DNA from: Kaistella flava (ex Peng et al. 2021)
GTDB lineage: Bacteria; Bacteroidota; Bacteroidia; Flavobacteriales; Weeksellaceae
DNA length: 64,000 nt
Direction of reading: 5' to 3'
NCBI RefSeq assembly: GCF_015191005.1
Contig: NZ_CP040442.1
Span: 1,984,001 to 2,048,000, forward strand
Part shown: positions 52,508 to 61,587 of the stretch, piece after piece
Layout of the letters: every line of letters starts with the position of its first letter
How positions within the stretch are numbered: the first letter of the stretch is position 1
Made by a program: the position numbers and the translations under genes
The notes under the pieces: model-generated
The model's input: the letters and a program-made list of their open reading frames with translations, nothing else
Databases searched by the model: none
Told to the model about the DNA's origin: nothing

Positions 52508-53171
52508 ATTTGATTTAGATAATTTCAAAAAAACCTGGCAACAAGAACCTGTTCAGCCAAAATATAATACCAGCGAAATAGAATCGATGCTGAATAAATC
52601 GTCACGTAATTATGTGAAATATATTCTCTGGATTAGTTTAGTAGAATTTATTTTGATTCTCGGAGCCAATTTATATTATACCTTTTTAGGAGAAGACACT
52701 ACTGATTTAATGAGCGTTTTGGGAAAACTCGGCATTGATAATTCAGCTTATTTTGAAAATACGTTAGCACAACTTTATTTCATTTTAAAAATGGTGAGTT
52801 TGGCTATGACTGGAGCTTTTGTTTATTTATTCTACCAAAATTATCGAAAAATCAATATTGAATCCAATCTAAAAAAACTGATTTTACAAATCATTAAATT
52901 CAAAAAAACGGTTCAACTATTTATATTAGCCAATATCGCCTTGGTTGTTTTATTTACCTTGATTTTAGGGATATTCACTTTCTCAGTTTTAGCACAACAA
53001 AACATTGAATTAACGAATCCAACATTGATAGGCTTTATCGCCGGACTAATCCTCACGATGGGAATTAGCGTACTCATGATCTGGATTTATTACCGCATCG
53101 TTTACGGATTCATCCTTAGAAGATTGGGCAAAAATCTGGAACAACTCCAAAATATAGAAGAGGGAAATTAA
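52500..53171 (+). CDS. hypothetical membrane protein cotranscribed with the sigma factor
   Basis: A 223-residue protein with a soluble N-terminal 40 residues (DLDNFKKTWQQEPVQPKY at the start) and four likely transmembrane segments (about residues 44-62, 88-108, 138-160, 170-195). The sigma-factor-adjacent position, with overlapping start, is typical of an anti-sigma or signal-receiver, but I see no zinc-finger or RsgI-like anti-sigma domain. Function is therefore only suggested by position. A terminator overlaps the stop. Confidence 0.72.
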   Translation: MPEFDLDNFKKTWQQEPVQPKYNTSEIESMLNKSSRNYVKYILWISLVEFILILGANLYYTFLGEDTTDLMSVLGKLGIDNSAYFENTLAQLYFILKMVSLAMTGAFVYLFYQNYRKINIESNLKKLILQIIKFKKTVQLFILANIALVVLFTLILGIFTFSVLAQQNIELTNPTLIGFIAGLILTMGISVLMIWIYYRIVYGFILRRLGKNLEQLQNIEEGN

Positions 53172-53193
53172 TTAAAATTCCCCTCTTCTTTTT
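53155..53193 (+). terminator. terminator of the sigma factor operon
   Basis: AAGAGGG-AATT and AATT-CCCCTCTT form a stem that starts in the last codons of the membrane gene, followed by CTTTTTAT. Confidence 0.8.
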
Positions 53194-53214
53194 ATATTCT
53201 TTTAAAGCTAATTG

Positions 53215-54693
53215 CTACAATTCTTTTCTTAAACGCGCCACTGGAATATTGAGTTGCTCACGGTATTTCGCAATCGTACGTCTGGCAATATTGTATCCTT
53301 TTTCTTTCAAAAGTCCAACTAAAGCATCGTCGGTATGTGGCTTTCTCTTGTTCTCACTATCAATAATATCCATCAAATGGGTTTTGATTTCTTTGGTAGA
53401 AACTTCTTCACCGTCATCATTGGTTAATGAATCCGAGAATAGGCTTTTCAAATAAACAATTCCGTTTGGCGTATCAGCATATTTGCTTTTTACCACACGG
53501 GAAATTGTAGAAATATCAAATCCCGTAATATCTGCAACGTCTTTCAAAATCATCGGTTTCAATGATTTGTCATCAGCTGTAATGAAGTATTCTTTTTGCA
53601 ATTGAACAATGGCAGAAATCGTTTGTAGCAAAGTATTCTGACGCTGATTAATCGCATCAATATACCATTTTGCCGCATCTAATTTTTGCTTTATAAAAAG
53701 TGCTGCCTGTTTATGTTCTGCAGATTTTTTATCGTGAGAATAGGTCGTTAAAATATCTTTATATTCATCTGAAACTCTCAAAGATGGAGCGTTTTTACTA
53801 TTTAACGAAGGAATTACATCTACTCCTTTTGCACCATTATCTTTAATGGTAATTAAGAAATCCGGAATAATTTCATTATTAATGGTAATCGTTTGCGTAT
53901 CGAAATTCCCACCAACTTTCGGCGATAATTTCGAAATCACTTCCAAAGCATCTTTTAAATCTTCTTCTTCGATATCATATTTCTGAATAATCTTGTTGTA
54001 ATGCTTATTCGTCAAAGCATCAAACTGATTTCTCAAAATATTTCCGGCTAAACTTACTGCTTTATCGGCACTTACTTTTTTCTCGATTTGTAGTAAAAGA
54101 CATTCTTGTAAACCTCTGGCACCAACTCCCGGCGGATCTAATTTCTGAACGTAGTTTTCTAAGATTTCAGTTACCTTTTCAGTAGTCGTAATCATTCCTT
54201 GCGAGAATGCCAAATCATCAACCAACTGTTTCACTTCTCTGCGAAGATAACCGTCATTATCAAGATTTCCGATAATATATTCTGCAATTTTCAAATCATC
54301 ATCATCAACTTTAGCCAAATATATTTGTTCCAAAAGGTAATCGTACAAGGATTGCCCTTCTGTTAAAAGCGACTGATTATCAAACTCTTCATCGTCCGCA
54401 GAATAATTATTCGCTGAAGATTTGTAAGCTGGTTCGTCATCAAAAATATATTCGTTAACATCAAAATCAGTGTCGATACTTTCGTTGCCTTCTTCTTCAA
54501 ATTTTTCGTCGAGTGAGGAATATTCTTCTTCTTTATTATCTTCCTGCACTTTTTCTAAAGCAGGATTTTCTTCCAGTTCGCGCTCTAATTCCTCCTCAAA
54601 TTCGAGGGTATGAAGTTGAATCAATTTCATCAACTGAATTTGTTGCGGGGCCAATTTCTGGCCGAGTCTCATTTGAAGATTTTGTTTTAACAT
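53215..54693 (-). CDS. rpoN: RNA polymerase sigma-54 factor
   Basis: A 492-residue RpoN. Region I is MLKQNLQMRLGQKLAPQQIQLMKLIQL (cited by QMRLGQKLAPQQIQ and LMKLIQL). An acidic region II (residues about 55-115, many Glu and Asp) follows, then the core-binding domain and the C-terminal RpoN box ARRTIAKYREQL. Members direct activator-dependent transcription at -24/-12 promoters, but no sigma-54 activator is in the window. It starts 75 bp after asnS stop on the same strand and may be cotranscribed with it. Confidence 0.95.
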   Translation of the reverse strand: MLKQNLQMRLGQKLAPQQIQLMKLIQLHTLEFEEELERELEENPALEKVQEDNKEEEYSSLDEKFEEEGNESIDTDFDVNEYIFDDEPAYKSSANNYSADDEEFDNQSLLTEGQSLYDYLLEQIYLAKVDDDDLKIAEYIIGNLDNDGYLRREVKQLVDDLAFSQGMITTTEKVTEILENYVQKLDPPGVGARGLQECLLLQIEKKVSADKAVSLAGNILRNQFDALTNKHYNKIIQKYDIEEEDLKDALEVISKLSPKVGGNFDTQTITINNEIIPDFLITIKDNGAKGVDVIPSLNSKNAPSLRVSDEYKDILTTYSHDKKSAEHKQAALFIKQKLDAAKWYIDAINQRQNTLLQTISAIVQLQKEYFITADDKSLKPMILKDVADITGFDISTISRVVKSKYADTPNGIVYLKSLFSDSLTNDDGEEVSTKEIKTHLMDIIDSENKRKPHTDDALVGLLKEKGYNIARRTIAKYREQLNIPVARLRKEL

Positions 54694-54768
54694 ATTATTT
54701 GCTAATTCTCTTGTGTTTTTATAATTGAATAAGAATACCTCCTAAGTCATAAACTTAGTGAATTTATT

Positions 54769-56214
54769 TTAAAACTCCGCAGTATTAGGCGTTCTTGGGA
54801 AAGGAATTACATCTCTGATGTTGGTCATTCCTGTTACAAAAAGCACCAGTCTTTCTAAACCAAGTCCGAAACCAGCATGTGGCACAGAACCGAATTTTCG
54901 AGTATCCATATACCACCAAAGCTCTTCTTCATCAACATTCATGTCTTTCATCTTGGCTTTCAAAACGTCGAATTTATCTTCTCTCTGAGAACCTCCTATG
55001 ATTTCACCAATTCCTGGGAATAATACATCCATTGCAGCAACCGTTTTTCCATCTTCATTCAATTTCATGTAGAATGCTTTGATCTCTTTTGGATAATCAA
55101 AAAGAACAACCGGACATTCAAAATGTTTTTCTACTAAGAAACGCTCGTGCTCACTTTGTAAATCTGCGCCCCACTCATCAATAGGAAACTGGAATTTACC
55201 TTTTTTATTTTCTTTAGAATTTCTAAGAATCTCAATCGCTTCTGTATAAGAAACACGTTTAAATCTTTTCTGAAGTACATTTTGTAATTTCTCTAACAAA
55301 CCTTCCGAAGCTCTGTCTTTCTCAGGTTTTTGTTTTTGTTCATCTGCAAATCTTTTGTCTAAAAATTCCAGATCATCTTTGCAATTTTCTAAAACATAAT
55401 TGATGACGTATTTTAAGAAATCTTCAGCAAGATCGATATTGTCTTCTAAATTATTAAAAGCTACCTCAGGTTCTACCATCCAGAATTCTGCAAGGTGACG
55501 CGTTGTATTAGAATTCTCCGCACGGAAAGTCGGACCAAAAGTGTAAACTCTTCCCAATCCCATCATTGCAGTTTCCACGTTCAACTGTCCAGAAACTGTT
55601 AAATTCGTTTTCTTACCAAAGAAGTCTTGTGTATAATCAATCGCTCCATTTTCATCACGTGGAATTTCATTCAGATCAAAGTTGGTTACTCCAAACATTT
55701 CCCCAGCTCCTTCTGCATCAGCACCGGTAATAATCGGTGTGTTCATATAGAAAAACTGATTCTGATTAAAGAACTGATGAATCGCAAAACTCACCGAACT
55801 TCTCACTCTAAAAACAGCGCTAAATAAGTTCGTACGGAAACGCAAATGCGCTTGCTCACGAAGAATTTCTAAGGAATGTTTCTTCGGCTGAAGGATTGTT
55901 TTATCTCTTTCTTCTGTAAAGTTATCTCCTAAAATGATAATCTTCTTAGCGATGATTTCGATGTTTTGTCCAGCTCCCTGGCTTTCTACAACTTCACCTA
56001 CAATCTTCAATGACGCAGCGTTGCTGATATTTTTAAGAATATTCTCATCAAATTGTTCAAAGTCAACAACAACCTGTAAATTGTTGATGGTCGAACCGTC
56101 GTTCAAAGCGATAAATCGGTTAGAGCGAAATGCTCTTACCCAACCTTGTACGGTGATGTCATGATGAATTAGTTTTTTATAATCTCCTAATAATTCTTTA
56201 ATGGTCGTTCTCAT
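54769..56214 (-). CDS. asnS: asparagine--tRNA ligase
   Basis: Charges tRNA-Asn in the cytoplasm. The 481-residue class II synthetase has an N-terminal OB-fold anticodon domain ([20 protein letters not shown], cited by [10 protein letters not shown], residues about 19-28). Motif 2 is [10 protein letters not shown] (near residue 228) and motif 3 is [12 protein letters not shown] (near 455). The length is typical of bacterial AsnRS. It is upstream of rpoN with a 75-bp gap. No aspartyl-tRNA amidation gene is in the window. Confidence 0.96.
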   Translation of the reverse strand: MRTTIKELLGDYKKLIHHDITVQGWVRAFRSNRFIALNDGSTINNLQVVVDFEQFDENILKNISNAASLKIVGEVVESQGAGQNIEIIAKKIIILGDNFTEERDKTILQPKKHSLEILREQAHLRFRTNLFSAVFRVRSSVSFAIHQFFNQNQFFYMNTPIITGADAEGAGEMFGVTNFDLNEIPRDENGAIDYTQDFFGKKTNLTVSGQLNVETAMMGLGRVYTFGPTFRAENSNTTRHLAEFWMVEPEVAFNNLEDNIDLAEDFLKYVINYVLENCKDDLEFLDKRFADEQKQKPEKDRASEGLLEKLQNVLQKRFKRVSYTEAIEILRNSKENKKGKFQFPIDEWGADLQSEHERFLVEKHFECPVVLFDYPKEIKAFYMKLNEDGKTVAAMDVLFPGIGEIIGGSQREDKFDVLKAKMKDMNVDEEELWWYMDTRKFGSVPHAGFGLGLERLVLFVTGMTNIRDVIPFPRTPNTAEF

Positions 56215-56335
56215 TGGTAAGTATTCAATTTTTTGTTGGTTCTACGAAAAAGCTAAAGTTCGTAAAAACAGATAATCTATTAATGCAAACTTACTAAAAA
56301 ATTGGCGTAAAATTTGCTCTTAGGTAGAAATTATC

Positions 56336-56363
56336 ACAAAAAAAACGCTTGTTAAAAAGCGTT
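56336..56363 (-). terminator. terminator downstream of the rimM operon
   Basis: AAACGCTT and AAGCGTTT form an 8-bp stem with a 6-nt loop; the minus strand continues with a T8 run. It stands between the rimM gene and asnS. Confidence 0.75.
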
Positions 56364-56714
56364 TAAAATTCATTTACTTGGATACTGGATTTCTTTATCA
56401 ATCTCGATTGGGTTGTTATATTTCTTATTAAATTTTGTCTTTTAGCACTTACTTCCAGTGATTGAAATCTTCACATTTCCATTTCCGTCTTTCGATAGGA
56501 AATTCAGAATAAATTAGGTGAAAATAGTTTAAATTCATTGTTCGAGGATATCTTATCTGCAATATACAAACAAGGTTTATTTTGGGATCCCAGTTGCGAC
56601 CCGACTTGAGTGGAGCTCTTTTTATGGAACGCAGTGGAATAAAAAAGCGGGAATCCTTCGACAAGCTCAGGATAAATTCAGGCGGATGAAGTCGCCCAAA
56701 AAATAAAGAAAAAC
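56364..56714. repeat. rimM-asnS gap with hairpin element R4
   Basis: The 500-bp gap (56215-56714) has no gene. R4 (56586-56706) reads GCGACCCGACTTGAGTGGAG, CTCTTTTTAT, a short middle, ATAAAAAAGCGGGAATCC, TTCGACAAGCTCAGGATAA and then GGCGGATGAAGTCGCCCAAA. It matches R3 at 44.5 kb and, in its last part, R5 at 22.2 kb. The TTTTTAT and ATAAAAA arms are complementary. Confidence 0.65.
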
Positions 56715-57257
56715 TTACTCGTCTTTCTTAGAAGGAATCAAGAAAACGTCCATCAAACCTTCAGGTAAAGCCATTTTAATAAACTTCTCCTCACGGTTTA
56801 ATTCCAGAATCCAATCTCTGATAATCGGAATAACGATATGTTTTTCAGCCAAGGTAAGCACGAAATAATGCTGGCCGGTTTGGTCGTTAATCGTTTCAAT
56901 AATTCCACAAGATTTACCATCTTCTTCGCGGATTTCGAAACCTACAACTTCGTGGTAATAGAATTTATTTCCAGTCAGTTTTGGCAAGCCGGTAAGCGGC
57001 AGGTAAACATCTTTACCAACAACCTGATCCACCAAGGCTTCAGTAGAATTTTTGAAAGAAACAATCAGCGTTTCGCCTTTGCTCCAAGATTGTTTGGCAA
57101 TGAAAAAAGGCACCAATAATCCATTGATATCAACAAATACGGTATCCAATTTAGAGTACATTTCAGGTTGATCAGTATCCAGTTTCAAGAATACATTTCC
57201 GTGTAATCCGTGTCTACGAGTAATTTTCCCTAAAAAATAGCAATCTTCTTTTTTCAT
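56715..57257 (-). CDS. rimM: ribosome maturation factor RimM
   Basis: Assists 30S maturation around ribosomal protein S19. The 180-residue protein has an N-terminal RimM domain (YFLGKITRRHGLHGNVFL, cited by LGKITRRHGLHGNV, residues about 8-21) and a C-terminal PRC-barrel (YYHEVVGFEIREEDGK near 100). In bacteria it is commonly next to rpsP, as here. A perfect TATATTTG element lies four bases before the ATG. Confidence 0.95.
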   Translation of the reverse strand: MKKEDCYFLGKITRRHGLHGNVFLKLDTDQPEMYSKLDTVFVDINGLLVPFFIAKQSWSKGETLIVSFKNSTEALVDQVVGKDVYLPLTGLPKLTGNKFYYHEVVGFEIREEDGKSCGIIETINDQTGQHYFVLTLAEKHIVIPIIRDWILELNREEKFIKMALPEGLMDVFLIPSKKDE

Positions 57258-57261
57258 GATG

Positions 57262-57269
57262 CAAATATA
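57262..57269 (-). promoter_or_regulatory. -7 element directly before the rimM start
   Basis: TATATTTG, four bases (CATC), then ATG. The -33 candidate TTG is 25 nt upstream, slightly too far. Confidence 0.45.
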
Positions 57270-57287
57270 AATGGTTTTAAAATAATA

Positions 57288-57309
57288 GAGACGTCAAAAA
57301 TGACGCCTC
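57288..57309 (-). terminator. hairpin between rpsP and rimM
   Basis: GAGACGTCA and TGACGCCTC form a 9-bp stem with one mismatch and a weak T-run on the minus strand. It may end most rpsP transcripts before rimM or act as an attenuator. Confidence 0.5.
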
Positions 57310-57335
57310 CATAATTCTTCAAGTAAGAAATTTTA

Positions 57336-57938
57336 TTAAGCCTGAGTTTCTTCAGTTCCTTCTGCTTCTGCAGTTGGTTCTTCAGTAACTTCTGGAGCTG
57401 CTTCTTCTACAACTGGTGCATTAGCTGCTTCTTCAGCTGCTTTTGCTTCAGCGATTTTAGCTGCTTCTTCAGCTTTCGCGTCATCAACTAATTTCTGTGC
57501 AGCGTCTAATCTATCTTGGTTTACTTTTACTTCAGCTTCTAAAGCTGCTTTTTTAGCATCTTGTTTAGATTTAACCAAACCTTCTTTTTTACCAACAACT
57601 TGTTGCTCTTTCGCTTCTAACCAAGCAGCAAATTTGCTATCAGCAGTCGCTTGATCGAAAGCACCTTTAGCTACACCACCTTGTAAGTGTCTTTTGTAAA
57701 GAACTCCTTTGTAAGAAAGAATCGCACGAGCTGTATCAGTTGGTTGCGCTCCGTTACCTAACCATTTTACTGCAGCATCAACGTTAAGTTCGATAACCGC
57801 TGGGTTAGTGATAGGATTGTAAGTACCAATTTTTTCGATGAATTTACCATCTCTACTTGCTCTTGCATCGGCAACTACGATGTGGTAGAAAGGTTTTCCT
57901 TTTTTACCGTGTCTTTGTAATCTAATTTTTACTGACAT
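57336..57938 (-). CDS. rpsP: 30S ribosomal protein S16, with C-terminal extension
   Basis: A 200-residue S16. The start ATG at 57938 ([21 protein letters not shown], cited by [13 protein letters not shown]) is where the family begins; the longer frame is upstream sequence. The S16 fold covers the first 80 residues ([21 protein letters not shown], cited by [13 protein letters not shown], then [17 protein letters not shown]). The extension after residue 115 is Ala-, Glu- and Lys-rich, with repeated EEAA and PVVEE motifs, and is probably helical. Such extensions are common in Bacteroidota S16. It is transcribed toward rimM. Confidence 0.96.
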   Translation of the reverse strand: MSVKIRLQRHGKKGKPFYHIVVADARASRDGKFIEKIGTYNPITNPAVIELNVDAAVKWLGNGAQPTDTARAILSYKGVLYKRHLQGGVAKGAFDQATADSKFAAWLEAKEQQVVGKKEGLVKSKQDAKKAALEAEVKVNQDRLDAAQKLVDDAKAEEAAKIAEAKAAEEAANAPVVEEAAPEVTEEPTAEAEGTEETQA

Positions 57939-57984
57939 AAATGTTTGATTTTGTGGGAACTCGTCCCGATTAATTATAAGGGTG

Positions 57985-58013
57985 CAAAGATAATCAAATT
58001 TTCCGATCAACAA
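57985..58013 (-). promoter_or_regulatory. promoter of rpsP
   Basis: TTG (58011-58013), an 18-nt spacer and TATCTTTG (57985-57992) match the flavobacterial consensus exactly. The leader is about 40 nt. Confidence 0.75.
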
Positions 58014-58056
58014 TTCTAAGAACTGATTATTTGTACTCGAATTCCTATTTTTTTTA

Positions 58057-58132
58057 AGCCGGGAACCTGCTTTTCGCTATATCTTTTATTCCACTAAAGC
58101 TCCATAAAAGGATGCCGCTGCAATCAGGGCTA
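58057..58132 (-). repeat. hairpin element, copy R6
   Basis: On the minus strand: AGCCCTGATTGCAGCGGCATCC, TTTTAT, GGAGCTTTAGTGGA, ATAAAA, then GATATAGCGAAAAGCAGG. TTTTAT and ATAAAA pair. The flanks match R2 at 38.6 kb, where CCGCC and GGCGG take the same place. Confidence 0.65.
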
Positions 58133-58619
58133 GAAATTCAGCTTCTAATTAACATTAGGTTTTAAACACTAATGGCACCAATGATTTCACCAATTTCTCT
58201 AATAAGAAATTCACCATTAAGATTTAATGAAGGAATTAAGATCATTAAGATTTCCTTCGCAAATTTTTGTGCGCAACACTTGATGAACTTTTTTGCTCAA
58301 AGTCTTTCACTTCAACTAATGTGATTTATTTGACAAAAAACTTTGTGACTTTGTGGTTTAAAAAAACCAAGAATTTTCACCATTAAGAAATTAAGAATAA
58401 TTATGATTTCTATAAAAAAATACGAAACTTGATGTTTGCTTTACAATTTATACATTAAGAAAAATCAATAGATTTTTACATTAAGAAATTTAAGATTTTT
58501 ATTCGGAAATTAATATCCGCAAACCTTGATGAACTTTGTACTTAACTAAATATTTACATAACTCATATTAGAAAAGACTTTGTGACTTTGTGGTTTAAAA
58601 AACTCTGCCATTCGGTGTT
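58133..58619. repeat. tandem degenerate units of intergenic words
   Basis: The 681-bp gap (57939-58619) ends with two similar units about 240 bp apart. Each has a TTAAGATTT word, CTTGATGAACTTT (58279 and 58525), a TAATGTGATTT or TAACTCATATTAG word, and CTTTGTGACTTTGTGGTTTAAA (58341 and 58578). The second ends 23 bp before the PepSY gene stop. No ORF here is credible. Confidence 0.6.
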
Positions 58620-59138
58620 TTATTGAAAGAATACCATGATCAAAGCCAACACAAATCCGATTCCAGCGTAGATCATTCCACGACGAAACGCTTTCGATTT
58701 AAAGTTGAACATCCAGAAAGAAGAAATCACAAAGAAGAAAAGTGTCAATCCGAAAACCGTATTCAAAGAAGCATAACGATGAGTAGAAGTTGATTTATGC
58801 AACTGATTGAATTTCTCTAAGACAAAAGGCAATTGCATTTTGGCATATTTCGCTTCACCTGTTTTCGCATTATAAGTTCCTTGCTCAAAAGTTTTCAAAT
58901 CACCGTCTCCTGGCTTAAACTCAACATTTTTCATTTTGATTTCTTTCGCCAGTTCCTTTTCCGTCATATTGGGTTTCAATACGATTTCGGTTTTATTTTC
59001 TTTCTTGAGGAAATTGGTATCGCGGTAAATCAATAATACTCCACTGATGGAATAAACTGCCATAATTCCCGCGGCGAAATAACCTAAATAACGGTGCGTG
59101 ATTCGCATGAATGACTTGGTGTCTTTAATTGCTGCCAT
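58620..59138 (-). CDS. PepSY-type membrane protein
   Basis: A 172-residue membrane protein with one helix near the N-terminus (YLGYFAAGIMAVYSISGVLL, cited by LGYFAAGIMAVYSISG, residues about 18-33), a 100-residue periplasmic part and two helices at the C-terminus. The middle contains a PepSY-like stretch (TYNAKTGEAKYAKMQLP) and HKSTSTHRYASLN. Small PepSY proteins often accompany TonB-dependent siderophore receptors and may help reduce or release iron from siderophores. It lies 107 bp after the receptor on the same strand, consistent with one unit. Confidence 0.82.
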   Translation of the reverse strand: MAAIKDTKSFMRITHRYLGYFAAGIMAVYSISGVLLIYRDTNFLKKENKTEIVLKPNMTEKELAKEIKMKNVEFKPGDGDLKTFEQGTYNAKTGEAKYAKMQLPFVLEKFNQLHKSTSTHRYASLNTVFGLTLFFFVISSFWMFNFKSKAFRRGMIYAGIGFVLALIMVFFQ

Positions 59139-59245
59139 AGTTTTCTGTTTTTGTATTTTGTTTTTTTATTTATAATAACAGAAGTGGAAACCGAAATCTC
59201 CACTACTATTACTTTAAAATTAAGATGATATGAAAAGTGTTTTTA

Positions 59246-61516
59246 TTACAATTTATAAGTTAAGGTCATGTAGAAGTTTCTCGGTGTAATTGGATTTACA
59301 GAGTAATTCTCGTGAACATTATAATTTACGGTGTCAAATAAATTTCCGACTTTTCCTTGAACAGAGAATTTACTCCATTCATAACCAACTGACGCATTTA
59401 CGGTAACATAATCTTTCACTCCAAAAGTTCTGGAAACACCGTTTCTTGAAATTTCGGTAGATTTTGAATCGTTCCATCCTGCTAATCTGTCGCCGATGTA
59501 ATAAACTCCAGCACCTACTTTCAAACCATTTACATGGTTAGTGAATTTATAGAAAACAGAAGCATTTGCAGTTGTTGCAGGAGTTCTAACCAATCTTTGT
59601 TTTTCAACATATCCATCTTCAGGAGTTTCCAAATAAACTGAATTGTTATAAGAAACACCACCAATAATTGAAAGATTTTTCGTTGGGTTCCCTGTAATAT
59701 CCAGTTCAACACCACGGCTTCTCATTTTCCCCGCGAATTCTTTTAAATTTGAATCTGGAGTAATAACAGCACCGGCTGCATTTTGGTACCAATAACTTTG
59801 ATAAGTATTATTATTATCAATTTGATATACCGATAAGTTTAGCGCTATAGCATTGTTCCAAATATTTTTCTTTACACCAACTTCATACTGATCAACATTT
59901 GTTGGTTTAATACCTTGTCTTGAAAGATTCTGTACGCGAGCTAATACTTCGGCAGGTGTTCCAGTTGTATTCAAAGATCCTAATTCAGAAGAAGTTTCTC
60001 CGGCATTCGATACAAATGAATTGGTATAAGTTGCGAAGACTGATAAATTATCGTTTGGCATATAGACAAAACCTACTTTCGGTGAAAGTGCTTGATCAGA
60101 ATTAGCCGTATTATCTGTTAATTTTTTAACACCTGTTCCAAAATTGGTATTGATGGTCGGCATGTTTTCAATATAAGACCAACGTAAACCTGCAATTACT
60201 TTAAACTCTTTCGTTAGACTAATAAAATCCTGAGCAAAAGCACCAATTCTTCTGGTATTAATTCTGTTTCTGTTATTTAATGTTGATGATGGCATTGCAA
60301 TACTTCCCCATGTTGAAGAATCGTCTAAAAACAAAACATTGTTGGTAGCTCCAAGAGTATAAGTATAAGAATCTGCCTGGCTGTAATCAGCATCAGCACC
60401 AAATAATAATTTGTGGTTTATTTTTCCAGTATTGATTTCGCCATTAATATTTACCTGAGCTGAACCATAATTTTGCTCATTATAAGTTTTGTTAAATGGT
60501 CTTGTCCAAGATAAACGAGTCGCTGCTGGTGTTGCATAACCCCATTGTACTCTTTCAGAAGAGAAATAATCTTTCGTATAATTCTGGTAAGAAGCAACTG
60601 CATTTAAAGTCCAGTCCGTGCTTAATTGATGATTGAATGTTACTGTAGTAGAAGCTTGTTCTACATTTTGATATTGCCAGTCTGTTCCAAAAAACACATT
60701 TCTTCCAACTGTATCATTAAGCGTGTAACTTAGATCTTTGTTGGTAATCGATCCAATACCAAAATCTGGCGTGAAATCATTTTTCAAATAATCTGCTTCA
60801 ACAATCAACTGTGATTTTTCGCCTAAATTAAATATGAATGACGGATTGAAATAATATTTTGAAGAAGAAACTACATCTCTAAAACTGTCAGCAGTTTCGT
60901 AAGCTCCATTTACTCGAAAAGCTACATTTTTAGATAATGGACCGTAAAAATCAACGGTTGGTTTGTAAGAATTCCAGCTTCCTGCGCTAAATCCAACACT
61001 TCCACCATAATCAAATCTTGGCTTTTTGGTTATCATATTGATAATTCCACCAGCAGCAGTATTTCCATAAAGCATTGCATTGGCTCCTTTTAGAACCTCA
61101 ACTCTTTCTAAACCAGAAACCTCAGGAAAAACACCACTGTTAACTCTGGCTCCGTTTTTAAAGATATTATCATTTCCAAGAGCAAAACCTCTACCTCCAA
61201 AACTGTCTTGAGAATTTCCTCTGGAAGAAGTTATATAAAGACCATTTACATTTTGAAGAACATCGCTTAACTGTTTCGCTTGTTGCTGCTCAATAATTTC
61301 GTGAGTCACAATCGCAATCGGCTGCGGATTTTCCATTATCGTCAGATCAGACTTCGCCGACAATAATCTGGCCTTGTTGGGATTTCCAGTTTTATGAAGA
61401 TTGATATCTTCTATTTGCTGAATTTTAAGGGTATCACTTATCGGCTCATACTTCATCTGCGCATTTACTGACGCAGCAATTACTAAGACTCCAAGTGAAA
61501 TAATCTGTTTTTTCAT
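59246..61516 (-). CDS. TonB-dependent siderophore receptor
   Basis: A 756-residue outer-membrane receptor. The signal peptide ends near NAQM (residue 20). A plug domain follows (residues about 55-165: NPQPIAIVTHEIIEQQQAKQL, cited by IAIVTHEIIEQQ, and RGNSQDSFGGRGFALGNDN by its GGRGFALGND). The beta-barrel has many alternating strands, and the C-terminal strand ends NFYMTLTYKL with a terminal hydrophobic-x pattern. There is no N-terminal signalling extension, so no sigma-regulator coupling. The ligand may be a siderophore or haem. Its promoter and a possible iron operator are at 61554-61608. Confidence 0.94.
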   Translation of the reverse strand: MKKQIISLGVLVIAASVNAQMKYEPISDTLKIQQIEDINLHKTGNPNKARLLSAKSDLTIMENPQPIAIVTHEIIEQQQAKQLSDVLQNVNGLYITSSRGNSQDSFGGRGFALGNDNIFKNGARVNSGVFPEVSGLERVEVLKGANAMLYGNTAAGGIINMITKKPRFDYGGSVGFSAGSWNSYKPTVDFYGPLSKNVAFRVNGAYETADSFRDVVSSSKYYFNPSFIFNLGEKSQLIVEADYLKNDFTPDFGIGSITNKDLSYTLNDTVGRNVFFGTDWQYQNVEQASTTVTFNHQLSTDWTLNAVASYQNYTKDYFSSERVQWGYATPAATRLSWTRPFNKTYNEQNYGSAQVNINGEINTGKINHKLLFGADADYSQADSYTYTLGATNNVLFLDDSSTWGSIAMPSSTLNNRNRINTRRIGAFAQDFISLTKEFKVIAGLRWSYIENMPTINTNFGTGVKKLTDNTANSDQALSPKVGFVYMPNDNLSVFATYTNSFVSNAGETSSELGSLNTTGTPAEVLARVQNLSRQGIKPTNVDQYEVGVKKNIWNNAIALNLSVYQIDNNNTYQSYWYQNAAGAVITPDSNLKEFAGKMRSRGVELDITGNPTKNLSIIGGVSYNNSVYLETPEDGYVEKQRLVRTPATTANASVFYKFTNHVNGLKVGAGVYYIGDRLAGWNDSKSTEISRNGVSRTFGVKDYVTVNASVGYEWSKFSVQGKVGNLFDTVNYNVHENYSVNPITPRNFYMTLTYKL

Positions 61517-61553
61517 AAGACGTTTTTATTTAGACTGAATTAAAATAACGCTG

Positions 61554-61584
61554 CAAAAGTAAAAAACGGTTTACTATTAGACAA
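61554..61584 (-). promoter_or_regulatory. promoter of the siderophore receptor gene
   Basis: TTG (61582-61584), a 20-nt spacer and TACTTTTG (61554-61561) fit the consensus. The start codon is about 38 nt downstream. Confidence 0.68.
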
Positions 61585-61587
61585 GAC

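Noticed and set aside
54734..54745. GGAGG-like sequence about 45 nt upstream of the rpoN start as a Shine-Dalgarno site
   Set aside because: It is too far from the start codon, and this phylum rarely uses Shine-Dalgarno pairing.
56449..56664. 71-residue minus-strand frame in the rimM-asnS gap
   Set aside because: It coincides with element R4 and has no homology-like pattern or ribosome signal.
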